Below are positions 1 through 9,940 of a DNA stretch of 18,856 bases, one piece after another. Made by a program: the position numbers and the translations under genes. Under the pieces are notes generated by a model. It saw only the letters and a program-made list of their open reading frames with translations. It did no database searches and was not told the DNA's origin. How positions within the stretch are numbered: the stretch's first letter is position 1; each line of letters starts with the position of its first letter. The stretch is from Temnopleurus reevesii. Taxonomy: Eukaryota > Echinodermata > Echinoidea > Temnopleuroida > Temnopleuridae. The stretch covers positions 1 through 18,856 of the forward strand of contig BQKZ01010503.1 of the NCBI GenBank assembly GCA_036244855.1, given 5' to 3'.

Positions 1-407
1 ACGACTACCTGGGTTCTTTGGGGGAATGTAGAATAAATAGACTCCAATCGCACTGTCATTTAATCATTAGTGTATATTTTCTTAATAAATCTTATACTGA
101 GAATGTAAGCCTATCTAGTTGTATGTTCTGATTATGGTCTGTGCGATAAAGAAGACAGATACAAGAAACTTTTTTTAAGATCCTGCATTAGTCAATTTTC
201 CCCAAAGTCCTTGTAAAAAGCATCTCGTAGTCACAGATGGCATCATTGGGCCTACCCGAATCATATCACGATTGGGCACTCATCTAAAAGTTTGTATCCT
301 GTATTGCTGATAACGACCCGACCACGTACGCGATATGAATACCCCCGTCACATAGCCACTTTCATCTTCTGACGACCGAGGCAGTTGGCCGTGCCCGCGT
401 CCCCACC
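1..407. other. Non-coding sequence, no feature found
   Basis: I see no gene, repeat or RNA signature here. The sequence is AT-rich up to about position 300 and then becomes GC-richer towards the candidate exon that starts at 408. There is no sustained open frame on either strand. Confidence 0.5.
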
Positions 408-437
408 ATGCAGCTAGACTTCACTGCTGCGGATGAC
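408..437 (+). other. Candidate short first exon, low confidence
   Basis: An ATG at 408-410 sits in a good Kozak-like context (CCCCACCATGC). It opens a ten-codon frame that ends exactly at a consensus 5' splice donor (GTAAGT, 438-443). A matching acceptor lies 160 bases downstream. If spliced to 603-657, the frame continues for 16 more codons and stops at TGA 651-653, giving only a 26-residue peptide that I do not recognise. It could instead be a non-coding or 5' UTR exon, or chance. The word TGACGTAA (434-441) also overlaps the donor and resembles a bZIP (CRE-like) site. Confidence 0.15.
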
Positions 438-602
438 GTAAGTGACTTTGTGACTGGGGCATGTTAAGCTGATGACGGTTTTATCTACTCACGGTACACA
501 GTGAGATACGAAGCCACTCGGCCAAAATTGAAAGTGATTCCTTTCCAATGATACCCACTCCTCTCGTTCTCTCTCACTATTGCGCACCATTTTTTGTTTC
601 AG

Positions 603-657
603 CGGAGGCGAAAGTTTTGGATTTTATCAGTGGAGGAGTGGAGTGTGCGCTGATCAG
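603..657 (+). other. Candidate short internal exon, low confidence
   Basis: A pyrimidine-rich stretch ending ATTTTTTGTTTCAG (589-602) is a strong-looking 3' splice site. It is followed by 55 bases of more balanced composition and then CAG|GTATCT (donor at 658). Paired with the donor at 438 it implies an intron of about 165 nt. The frame continuing from 408 meets a stop inside this exon, so a long coding transcript is not supported. A 5' UTR or non-coding RNA exon remains possible. Confidence 0.15.
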
Positions 658-1212
658 GTATCTATGACAAATATTCTGGTGTAGATTTCGTGGGAAAATG
701 TTATGACTGGAAAAATATCCGTGGTGCAATTCAGGGGAAAATATATTGCAATTATTTCAAGCATCATTTGGCAGTTCTGTACGAGGATTTGAATTTTCAT
801 TTCAATTGATGCTTCTTATAGATTTCTTTTCGAATATATTGGAAAGGTTAACGTAGGAATATTTCCATTGAATTGACTGGAACGCAATACTTAGTAAAAT
901 CTGCACTAGCATTGAAATTGTAGCTGGCTTACGTAATAACGCGATTATGATGTTCGCAAATCTCAATACATGACGCAATGGGCTGTTGTCCTGCCACATA
1001 TTTTTTCCCTATTAGTAGAATTGTTGAATTAGTAATATTGGATATGCTTCAAGGAATGCTCAAGATGCAGTTGGAACATTACATTTAACTTTAAGCTGGT
1101 TCACTTATTCAGGAATAATCAGCTCTCGTTAAACCGCAACTCAAATTAACACTGTGTTCATATCTTCGTGAGATTCGCACCGGACTAAAGTCATGACGTC
1201 TTCGGAGCTAAA
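658..1212. other. AT-rich non-coding sequence
   Basis: No gene or repeat is recognised. The minus-strand frame at 802-999 has an AT-driven composition and no motif that I can identify. Confidence 0.5.
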
Positions 1213-1512
1213 GAGTTATTTCACGGAAAGCCCTTAGGTGGGAGCAACGGTTTGCGTAGCCTCCTCAACTTTTTTTATTTTTTAAAATATGAAAAACTGT
1301 GAACTTTTCTCTTAACCGGTGTCAAAGGGCTACTGCGCAAGAAGTTCTGTTAGATGGAATCGATTGATTGTGTCGAATCCTGATATTAAAAAGGGAGCCT
1401 ACTCGATGATGATTTGAGGAATTCTCTTTCCACTTGTGTCAACGGGTTACTTTACTTAAAGCCCTTTGGTGGGATCAATGTATAGCGTCATCGTCTTAAC
1501 CTTTTTGTTATT
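1213..1512. repeat. Imperfect direct repeat, about 231-bp period
   Basis: Positions 1213-1279 and 1444-1512 are related. Both run GAGTTA or GGGTTA, then AAAGCCCTT, a GGTGGGA(G/T)CAA stretch, a TAGC(C/G)TC-like stretch, AAC and a T-rich run ending TTATT. The similarity is partial (roughly three quarters by eye), so this is an old duplication or two fragments of one dispersed repeat. Confidence 0.45.
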
Positions 1513-1920
1513 CTAAGAAGATAGCCTTCGTGATCTTTGGATTGTTCTTATTTCTGGAATCGGACGTGCTGCACTGGCTCACTGTCATGATCTCTAATAT
1601 CACCGATAAAATGACTGTCTGAGTGAAACTGGAATGTTCCTTAATTTGGAAGTATGTGGATGGTTTAGGTGAGGGGTTCAGGTTTTAAGATTCAGATTGG
1701 ATTTAGAAAGTGATCGTTCAGCTGGAGTCAACAACCTGAGTAAGTGTTTCACATTTATTTTAACCCGTTTACCACTGAATTATGTAATCCCCATGTACTT
1801 TGTGCTGGGACTGTTATTTTCCCCAGTTGTCCGTGCGTTACGTTGTTGTTGCGTTATTAAATGTTGGAGCTGTTGTGGTGTTTCTTTATTATTGTGCTAT
1901 ATATAAATCATAATGACGCT
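1513..1920. other. Non-coding sequence
   Basis: Nothing is recognised. The plus-strand frame at 1697-1906 starts at TTG, has a Cys/Leu-rich low-complexity C-terminus and no recognisable domain, so I do not call it a gene. Confidence 0.5.
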
Positions 1921-1927
1921 TAGGCCC

Positions 1928-2052
1928 CAGTCACATGCAAGCCCCGACTGAACACGATTGAACATGTCTCTCTTTATGTAAAGTTGACATTTAACTGCCC
2001 CTGAACAAAGAGTCGTGTTGAATCGTGTTCAGTCGCGGATTCTATGTGACTG
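1928..2052. mobile_element. Small inverted-repeat element (MITE-like)
   Basis: The left arm begins CAGTCACAT (1928-1936) and the right arm ends ATGTGACTG (2044-2052), an exact inverted repeat. The arms continue inward with an almost exact match: CGACTGAACACGATT on the left pairs with AATCGTGTTCAGTCG on the right. A non-paired centre of about 40 bases contains AAGTTGACATTTAACT. The total length is about 125 bp and there is no coding capacity. That combination is typical of a non-autonomous DNA-transposon relic. Target-site duplications are not clear. A similar end, with GTGACTGTATTTT on its flank, occurs at 5713-5727, which suggests one family. Confidence 0.65.
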
Positions 2053-2385
2053 TATTTTCAGGTCTAAACTCATTTTTTTTATTTTTGGTTCTTTTGTCTT
2101 TTTTTGTCTGTCTATATTCGGGTTTTTGTTTTCGTTTTAGAACCTATGGTAGCATCATCCTTTATTTTCAACCGGTATAAACCGCACGAAGTAATTATGG
2201 AGAGTTTAGATCAGATTTAGGAGGACCTTCGTTTTATACTCTGCTCCCCTTTAGGATACAGAATGAAAATGCGTGCTATAGTGGTGCACCAAACCGAAAG
2301 TGCAGATTTACGCTTCTTGGCGATCCCCAAAGACACTGGAGCCAACATAGCATGTTAATATTTGGTGAATATTTTATATGTTTTG
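2053..2385. other. Non-coding sequence with T-rich stretch
   Basis: Positions 2072-2140 are strongly T-rich on the plus strand. The remainder has no recognisable gene or repeat. Confidence 0.45.
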
Positions 2386-2719
2386 ATGAAGAATAAGATA
2401 AGAAGGAGAAGGACAGGGGAATAAGTGAAAGAAGAAAAAAAAGAAGTGGGGGAAGGAGGAAAATGAGGAAAGGCAGAAAAATAAGAAGAGCTGGGAGGAG
2501 GAGGAGGAGATTGAGAAGACATAAAAATAAGAATTAGAAAATTAAAATAAGAAGAGGGGCAGCAAGATTGAATTAAAAACTTAATTTGAAAAAGAACAGA
2601 AAGCTAAGAAAACAAAAATGAAGGAGGAGCAGCAGTAGAAGAGGCAGGTGGAAAAGGGGAAAAGGAAGGAAAAGGCGACAATGAAATAGGAAATGAAGAA
2701 AGGGAAGATGAAGGCGATG
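2386..2719 (+). repeat. Long purine-rich (GA-rich) tract
   Basis: For about 330 bases the plus strand is nearly all A and G, with only scattered T and C. It has irregular GAA, GGA and AAG words instead of a clean microsatellite period. Long polypurine/polypyrimidine mirror-like tracts can adopt triplex (H-DNA) structures. Here that is an inference from composition only. No coding function is supported. Confidence 0.75.
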
Positions 2720-2794
2720 TCGACGATGTCAGTGATGACTACGGCAATATAGACAAAGAAGTAAAGCTCCTCTCATATCGGCTACGAATGTGTA

Positions 2795-2971
2795 CAGGGA
2801 GGTGTTTCACCAAGATAAGTAAGACTTTACGCACGACTTTACGTTCGACTGATACCCCTTCTTGTGCGCAATGGTTCACATCATTGTACGCGCATTCAGC
2901 GCAAGAACTGATACCAGTCGAACGTAAAGTCGTGTTTAACTTTAAGAACGTTTTGGTGAAACACCGCCCTG
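2795..2971. mobile_element. Foldback MITE-like element
   Basis: This element of about 177 bp folds on itself. The outer arms are CAGGGAGGTGTTTCACC (2795-2811) and GGTGAAACACCGCCCTG (2955-2971). The inner arms include CACGACTTTACGTTCGACT (2832-2850) against AGTCGAACGTAAAGTCGTG (2915-2933), and the pairing runs through to the centre near 2880. Because it is palindromic, both strands translate to related peptides containing GRCFTK and TTLRST. The open frames at 2739-3044 (minus) and 2788-2994 (plus) are therefore by-products. Ends of the GGGCGGTGTTTCA type are familiar from MITEs in several animal genomes; this is recalled knowledge and I cannot name the family. No clear target-site duplication is visible. 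Confidence 0.75.
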
Positions 2972-4225
2972 GACGTATAGCAGATGCGGCGTGATTGCAA
3001 GATAATAGGCCAGCAAGATATTGTTTTGACAAATTACATATCATACATGACGAAACCCCTAATGATCCTTGCCCACTGCCCGACCTATCTCATTTAATGG
3101 TCATCAATGCCGCTATGAATAGAGGTCCCTTGGTCTAGATTCATGTGTAATCGTGAAATAGAGCGGAAGTAATCGTGAAAATGCAAATCTGTCCAGCAAA
3201 TATGTACAATTCGTTAAGGAATTATCATGAATAATGAATGCCAATCAACAGATCATTGTACGATGTATCTTTTTCTCCCTTTTTTGTGATTTTTTGTGTG
3301 TTACTTCTGGGTTTTTTCTATTTTTGTTCTTCAACGACACAATCTTGTGTTTCTAGCATGTGCGATATGTAAGGTAATCTCCCTCCGTAAGATATAAACA
3401 GGAACAAAATTCCTAAGAATTCAACAGAACTAATTTTGCATTTTAGGCTTCGTCTATAGATAGAACAATTATAACATAATCGAAACCTAAAAAGATCAAC
3501 GTTTATTACTTTTAGCTATTTGGCGGTGTGAGTTTATTTGAGGCCTCTTTTCCCCCTTTATCTCTCTGAGGCAAGATGGATTAATATAAGCCATTAGAAG
3601 AAGGTGGGGCGAGATGGGACGTCAGGCCAAGTAATCCTCTAAGATAATGAAATAACACCAACCCTGATTCCGCGCAGAGGCGATATGGTCACGCCATTAT
3701 CTAAATTATTCAAAATGTTTAAGAATACTCGTAATTAACTCATTAATTTCATTTGAAACCTGTCTCAATTCGCACTAGACGCGTGCAATTTGTTGCTGAG
3801 AAATGAGATAATTTCAAATCTTGAATTTAAGAGAGGACATTTGCAAGGGAGAATGCTCGTGCAACCCTGTTTTTGCGATTTACAACCCTTTTATTATCAA
3901 AATTGGATTCAGGCCTATGATGGGTGAGAAATGGAATTACCACAAAAATGTAATCACTAAAACCTTTGATAGAATATGAAATATAAGTCACTAAAACATT
4001 ACTCAATAATGTAGTCCTAAATGGTATTGAAAGAAGCACCATTATTTTAACCATGCACAATCAGTTGTTGAGAATCATTGTTGTCTTCCGTTTGTTGTAA
4101 TTTTATGAAATGGATCTAGCTTTCGTTTTTGCTTTATTCTAGATATTCGGTTATATACCTTTTCCAGTAGGAAAACAGACAGTTGAAATAGATTACATTT
4201 TTTTTAAAAGAATAAATTAATGTTT
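2972..4225. other. AT-rich non-coding sequence
   Basis: No gene is recognised over this stretch of about 1.25 kb. There is a T-rich run at 3270-3330. The minus-strand frame at 3827-4060 has AT-driven composition and no motif. Confidence 0.5.
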
Positions 4226-4287
4226 CGGGTAGGGTCTCGAACTTACAATCTCCTGATTGACAAACGGGACTCAGAACCACCAAACGA
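4226..4287 (-). mobile_element. Truncated tRNA-derived SINE head (probable)
   Basis: On the minus strand this reads like a decayed tRNA. It has a B-box-like AGTTCGAGACCC (complement of 4232-4243) and an upstream GGTGGTTCTGAGTC (complement of 4268-4281). The latter corresponds to the region just after the A box in the better-preserved SINE at 15991-16299, which reads AGTGGTTCTGATTC there. The Pol III A box is incomplete and the SINE body and tail are missing, so this is a fragment or very old copy and not a working tRNA gene. Confidence 0.5.
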
Positions 4288-5458
4288 TTCATTTCAACGG
4301 GTCCGAAAAAAAATGTAGGTCGCTCATTTAAAGAAAAAAAGTATTCCCATAATTATGAAGTAAAACCTTTACCCTGTTTCCATGTATACTTCCCAATACA
4401 TTGAATATAGTCAAATCTCTTATTTCATGCAGACTAGAGCAGGGATTGCGTTACATTGGAAACAACTTTAGGAGATATGACGTAATAATTGTTTCTTAAA
4501 GTATGCCGTATACGTTGAGTTAAATCAACCGTCATGTGCAGAAAGCGAAAGTAATGTGAAAAATTGGCAATTCATAAAGGATTTACGTCGATATCATCCG
4601 GTCTTTGACTAAGAAAATGGAGTTCAAAGACACTGGGGGCTCAAAATCAAAATGATTCATGCTTGATTTGTCCCAGGAAATTGGTATTTCATCACATGTC
4701 TGGAGGCTCCTCCCGCGCACGGTTATACAGTTTTGCCTAAAAGTTTGTGACCCTCCCCCGAAAGACCCACTTATTCTAAACTGTGTTTTATAAAGAAACC
4801 ATGTGATAAACTATCTTTTCTCGATTCCATCAATGTAAACTGTCTTATATACAAAATGAAACTAGATAGTATATACAGTATAAGTGTATATCCCATGATT
4901 TTATCAGCGTTAAAAATCAAAGAAATCATTCGTAATCAGATCTGATCGATTGAATACTTCAATGCAATTTTGAACTCTCTTTGATCATTAAAGCGTATAC
5001 ATTTAATCATAAGTCAGATGACTTATTTTGAATACATATACAAAACTTGATCTTTCAATCGACATTTATTCACATGGATAACTAAAGATTTCGAGTATCA
5101 TATTAAAGTCAATGACCAGATCATTAGCTATACTGTGGTAAACTAAGCTGAAATTTTAGCGAAAGTTTAATTTTCGCGAATTTCGCTGTCGGAACCTCGC
5201 AACAAATCTCCACTTATTATCATGATTATAATGCACATACACACACTTTAACAAACGCAGAAATAACAACAAAATGTCAAACTGGTCTAAAATATCTACA
5301 CATATTGGCTTATATACAATATAATAACTTTAATTTTGTATACAGGTCCTTAAATGTTAATGAAAGAATAGAGAAAAGTTAGTTTTATCAAAGGATTTCT
5401 GCGTACAACACAATATAAATAAAGGGGTCACAAACGTTCAGGTACTACTCTAATGGGG
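4288..5458. other. AT-rich non-coding sequence
   Basis: No gene or clear mobile element is seen. A short local inverted repeat (GCGAAA ... TTTCGC) occurs at about 5159-5190. Otherwise the stretch is ordinary AT-rich DNA. Confidence 0.5.
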
Positions 5459-5722
5459 CAGTCACACCTATACGCTGTTCCCACCCTGCTGCTAAACTGA
5501 TTGATCATAAATTCGAATTATGAACTATGTAACCAGGGTAACGTTTCAATAAATCAATACATTTTTACAATTGAGATTGAGAAAAATAAGCTCCAAACAT
5601 CCGATTTCAAACTGAATGAGATATATATCTCATTCAATTGTTATAATTACAATTCTGTTGATGCGGATTAATAGCAAGGTGGAATCAGTCTGTCGGTGTG
5701 TTGATGTGACTTGGTGTGACTG
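5459..5722. mobile_element. Degenerate inverted-repeat element (possible MITE)
   Basis: The termini CAGTCACACC (5459-5468) and GGTGTGACTG (5713-5722) are an exact 10-bp inverted repeat. Further in, a left TTCCCACCCTGCTGCTAA has a partly matching counterpart in the complement of the right side (ATTCCACCTTGCTATTAA), which supports decayed terminal inverted repeats. The right flank (TGACTGTATTTT) resembles the flank of the element at 1928-2052. The roughly 264-bp interior has no coding capacity. The family is not identified. Confidence 0.4.
5613..5636. repeat. Perfect 24-bp palindrome
   Basis: TGAATGAG, then ATATATAT, then CTCATTCA is an exact palindrome. It lies inside the possible element at 5459-5722, near its middle, and may be a remnant of the element's foldback centre or an AT-rich cruciform-prone site. 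Confidence 0.85.
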
Positions 5723-6726
5723 TATTTTACTGATCCTCGTTTGAATTCATCTATCTTATGTCGATGACAGTTAATAAACAGACACTCATGATGTCTGAGA
5801 TTGGAGACAGATGTTCAATTGACATTGAAGTTTTCGGCTATGATGTTCCGTTCCATGCGGTTGTTTCATATGCACTTTGCACATTCGTAAGATCTGAAGA
5901 TTGCATTTTACACTGAAATCAGATGGTAGTTAACTTTCTGTATTTTTTCGGTACAAGATAAAATAAATATGTGTTAGTATGATAAAGTGACATTTCAAAT
6001 CAATTTAATATGATTTGTTTCTTTTTCTCATTTTTATTCTTTTTTCTTGCAACGAGAACTTCAACATTTATTCAAACTTCAAGGAGTACAATCGTCATTT
6101 TATTCATTTACATTTGACAAAACATACTAAGAATTGACGACGTACAAGTAAACGCATTATCATGTGGACTCTAACTTAGAGCTTAACGTGTCGACAAAAT
6201 TGTTTTTAACAAGCTCCCNCAAAAAGGTTTTAAAGTCCATTCCAAAATAAAAAGAAGATTTTGTGTTTGCAAATTATTTATCATGCAAAAAGGAACCAAA
6301 CAACTAATCATTGATTACCACAATTACAATTGTAATTTGGTGTCTGCGAAAGTAGAGCGTTGTCGGAATTCATTCACCATGGAATATTTTCCTCAAAAGA
6401 AAGTTTAGGTGGAAAGATATCATGCGAATACAATGTCTTGCCGTCCAAAGCTTTGCATAGGGAGGTTATCCGACGCCAGTGGTTATCTGCTATCGTCCGA
6501 AAATGTTTGAACGAGGTTCTAAACGTTCTCACCACGCAGAATGATTACATTTTTAATATTAAAATCAATGCTTATTTTGCACTTCCCGCCCAGTATCATG
6601 AATAACATATAATTCGACAATTTAGACTTATGATTAATCTTTTCAAATTTATAATGAGAATACTTTTTTATTTTAATGACGTTTAACTAGTGGCTTTAAG
6701 CGATCGTTCTCTCCGTCTATTACTCC
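5723..6726. other. AT-rich non-coding sequence with one ambiguous base
   Basis: No gene is recognised. A single N stands at 6219 (context AGCTCCCNCAAAAAGG), which marks an unresolved base or a join in the assembly. The frame at 6360-6605 starts at TTG and has no family resemblance that I can see. Confidence 0.5.
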
Positions 6727-6751
6727 TGTTTACATTAACGTAATGTAAACA
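6727..6751. promoter_or_regulatory. Palindrome with paired forkhead-like words
   Basis: TGTTTACATTA (6727-6737) and TAATGTAAACA (6741-6751) are exact 11-bp inverted arms around ACG. TGTTTAC/GTAAACA matches the core bound by forkhead (FoxO/FoxA-type) factors, so two inverted cores face each other. The palindrome is seen directly. The regulatory reading is an inference and could be chance in AT-rich DNA. Confidence 0.3.
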
Positions 6752-6984
6752 TCAACCCAAGTTCAATGAAAGAGTGCTTCCCCCTTCCCCCATCATCTAT
6801 AGTCTACAAATTCAGACTCTGTATTGGAACTTGCAGGCGATTGTTACAAAAGCTAGGGCATAGCGCACCTGAAGCATATCTAAAACTGATTCAGATGAGA
6901 TGTTGGTGCTACTGAACATTAATGAAATTAATTATTTTAGCCTAGAATTTTGTATAGACAATGAATTTAACAAAACTACTGATT

Positions 6985-7290
6985 TATGGTTTGTGCGCGC
7001 AGACTATTCGTCGCCAATAGATATGAAATGGCTAATCAGGCATGCGCGATGGCATTCTTGACCAATCATCTAGAACAAACATCTCCATTAATGATTGGTC
7101 AGATCTGGATCCGTCACACCAAGAAGCTTAGCCCGGTTCCACCAACAGAAAACAACCATTTTCATCGTGAAAACGCATTGTTCTGGTACGGAGTCGGTCT
7201 GGGGTAGTTTTCGGTGTGTGACTGCAGCACGAATAATGTAAGCGGCGCGGCGCTTCAATAACCGGCGTGTATTCTGCGGTATGCATTGTG
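6985..7290. promoter_or_regulatory. GC-richer promoter-like patch with CCAAT pair
   Basis: This patch is GC-richer than its surroundings. It holds an exact inverted pair GACCAATCAT (7060-7069) and ATGATTGGTC (7091-7100), with further CCAAT/CTAAT-like words at 7013-7036, a GCATGCGC word (7040-7047) resembling half of an NRF-1 site, and a CG-rich run at about 7241-7255. CCAAT boxes are NF-Y sites by established knowledge. Frames on both strands (6986-7207 and 7088-7309) match no protein that I know. GTCACACC (7114-7121) and GGTGTGTGAC (7212-7221) could instead be the ends of a small element. Confidence 0.25.
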
Positions 7291-7601
7291 ATTCCATATT
7301 TAGTGTCATTTCATTTCCTAATTGTGTAAAGTATGATCAATTTAGTTACCAGGTCGAGTACTTTCATATAATTTCTGGATTTGGGGTCAGGAAGTTCAAT
7401 AGTATCCGTGTACAATAATCTGCCTTAGTGTCGATCAACTCAGGCAGTATTGGGGGAAAATGTTCACAATGAATTTCACAAACATTGCACAAAATGTAAG
7501 TCAAACTGTCCCCAAATATTGCATTTCAATGAATGTTACTGAGCAAATGAATAGAATGGACTCCGTCTTAAACTATCCCCATAAACTAAAGTGCGTCATG
7601 G

Positions 7602-7703
7602 GACAATAGATCCGTGTGCCGTTTATCGAACTGTGCGGACACAACAATCACAAGCCGGTTCCAATTTGAATAACATCGCAAGTAGCATTAAATTGGCGTT
7701 CGA
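7602..7703 (+). repeat. Dispersed repeat, left copy of an inverted pair
   Basis: This segment of about 102 bp, which includes CTGTGCGGACACAACAAT (7631-7648), matches the reverse complement of 8239-8342 at roughly 80% by eye. It continues rightward into a region (7696-7747) that matches 8344-8392 in direct orientation. There is no coding function. The two copies together look like rearranged pieces of one mobile element. Confidence 0.65.
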
Positions 7704-7737
7704 TTTTTCCGAGTTTTGCGGAAATAGATTATGTCGT

Positions 7738-7777
7738 GTTCTTTGTAAGAATGCTCCAAAGCAACGATACAAAGAAC
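7738..7777. repeat. Short hairpin, 10-bp perfect stem
   Basis: GTTCTTTGTA (7738-7747) and TACAAAGAAC (7768-7777) are exact inverted repeats around a 20-base loop. The hairpin sits at the right edge of the repeat shared with 8344-8392, so it may mark an element end. Confidence 0.6.
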
Positions 7778-8238
7778 TTTTTTGACAAAGCTCACCCGTC
7801 TCTTTAAAAATAATGTCCATTTTGTTAAAACTAATGGTCGATTGTACTAAACTACCAATTATTTGACTTAACCAGCATTTAAGATTTCAACACCCATTCT
7901 TTGCGTAATATCCAAGCATGTAATGGCAAAGACGTAAAAATGTGGGAAATTGTTTTTAAACGAAGAATTAATCTAGTCTCAGTAAATTCCTAATTTGCTC
8001 TGCTCTTGAACTGGTTCTTTGATGCTCTCAATGTTCAAATCATAAAGTTGACTTTCCTGTCAACTTGAACAGACATATCGATTTTATAAAATGAATTAGT
8101 GTAAACTGTAAGACACACAAACCGTAATGGAACTGTTTTAACATAATGTGGTGTATGTCAAATAGAAATATGTGGAATGATTTTTGTCTGGCTAAATATT
8201 CATATGTAAAACGATATAAAGTATTTTTGAAAATTTAA
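7778..8238. other. Non-coding spacer between inverted copies
   Basis: This spacer of about 460 bp is AT-rich and has no coding frame of note. It contains a perfect small hairpin, AAGTTGAC (8045-8052) with GTCAACTT (8059-8066). Whether it belongs to a larger element bounded by the repeats cannot be decided here. Confidence 0.4.
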
Positions 8239-8392
8239 GTCGAACGCAATTTCAATGCTCCTTTGTAGCACTATTGAAATCGGTACCGGCTTGTCATTGT
8301 TGTGTCCGCACAGTTGAATACACGGTGTACGGATCTATTGTCTGCGTTCGAGTTAACTTTTCGGAAATAGTTTATATCGTGTTATGTACTAA
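8239..8392. repeat. Dispersed repeat, inverted copy plus direct extension
   Basis: Positions 8239-8342 are the reverse complement of 7602-7703, including ATTGTTGTGTCCGCACAG. They are bracketed by CGAACGC (8241-8247) and GCGTTCG (8344-8350). From 8344 the sequence matches 7696-7745 in the same orientation (GCGTTCGA, then TCGGAAATAG). The order therefore differs between the two copies, as if an arm had been inverted or duplicated during foldback formation. Confidence 0.6.
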
Positions 8393-9940
8393 AAGTAAAT
8401 ACACCTATGTGATATCATTTATAATATATTTTCAATGAAATATACATGAATTAAGGGCTGTCCTCCAATCGACAAACTATATATTCAATTGGCCTTAAGT
8501 TTGATCCTGACATGCAAAAGTACCGATATTGATTCCTCAATTGACAATTATTCTCACTCACTGATAACCATTTCTATAGTTTTCAATAATTTCCCTCCAA
8601 ATAATGTACCCAAGATGTATGAGTTAATACACTGTAGGTTTTTCTACTTAATTTCAAACCATTTTCAAAACACTTTACTTTTCGAGCAATTGATTTCGCA
8701 CAGAATGCATAATTGTGTGCACGTGATTTTGGCAAAATTGAATAATTGAACCGTCAAATTGCTTGAGAACATTTTGAAATCGGTTTCAGTTGTCGTTGTA
8801 CATTTTTACTCCATTTCGTGTTCACACTGCGTTTATTCAAAGCACACATCTATATATGTTTCTGTCAATCGGTATAATAACTTTATAGTACATAACTTGG
8901 GAGTACATGAAAAGTGCTTTGACCTTTCTATATTTGTAGTTCGTACATCCTCTCACCTCTGTGAAACTCTGCACGAATCTGATCAGGTGTTCCGATCTTG
9001 TTAAGACTCCTTAAAGACTTTAATGTAACGCAGTAGGAGTAATGATAGACTTACATGCCCTTCGCGTATTAGCATTTTACATGCGTGGGTGATTTGTGTC
9101 CAGTTGTGGGCCGTTGCAAAAATCTGCCAAAGATATCGGTGACTCAATTGCATGGGGTGCCATGCAAGTGAAACACCATTTTTCGTGATGAAATTGTCGC
9201 TAGGCTGGGATCTTGCAACGCTCAACTAATACTTATTTTATGGCAGGATTATAGCTTCCATATAGTGTTCTGTGAGTAGAATATGTAAGACATGCAACTT
9301 AAAGCAACACTCATGAATTTATGGTTTAATTTTGAGGTATGTTTATATAGGAGGCGAAGAAATATTGATTCAAGATTTGGGATGGGTAAGAATACTGATG
9401 ATTGTTGGAGGGTGTTTCATGAATATTGTCGCAGCGACTACAAGTCAGCACTGACTAAATCCAACGAAAGCCATGATTTTTATCTCTGACTATTGTCATA
9501 GTAACTGTTGGGAAATAACTGCTTTTCACTGCAACAAAACTTTATGAAACGCCATCATGGTCGAATTGGTACGAGACTGCTATTCGAAGCGTTTGGACAA
9601 AATTGTTCCACAAAGGAATCTCGCAATGACTTTAACCCAAAGAACCCTTACTTCCTTTATTCATTACTCAATTGTATATTTTGATAACATTGGCAGTCGT
9701 CAGTAAGATATTTTTTTTTATTTTGTAAAAATAATCACTCAACAGTCATTTATCACGTGAATATATTCCTCCATAGAGAATTAGCCCTGTAATCTAATAT
9801 TTTTCATAAGGACGTTTTATTACTTTATATATGTAGGTGACTATGCAGTAGATGTTTGTGTTCATGAATGAGAAATAATTCTCACAGGCCTAAAATTGTA
9901 CTTTTATTCTTCTTTACTTTCCAATAAATGCGCGTATTTG
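8393..9940. other. AT-rich non-coding sequence
   Basis: No gene is recognised. Frames at 8489-8749 and 8759-9004 (plus) start at TTG and have AT-driven, Ile/Phe/Ser-rich composition. The frames at 9001-9225 (minus) and 9292-9489 (plus) also match nothing that I know. A perfect 8-bp stem hairpin (TTGCATGG, loop GGTG, CCATGCAA) occurs at 9148-9167. Confidence 0.5.

Noticed and set aside
2739..3044. 101-codon minus-strand frame and 68-codon plus-strand frame
   Set aside because: Both are translations of one palindromic element and share mirrored peptide words.
8489..9004. Two consecutive plus-strand frames as an exon pair
   Set aside because: They start at TTG, have AT-driven composition and show no family resemblance or convincing splice sites.
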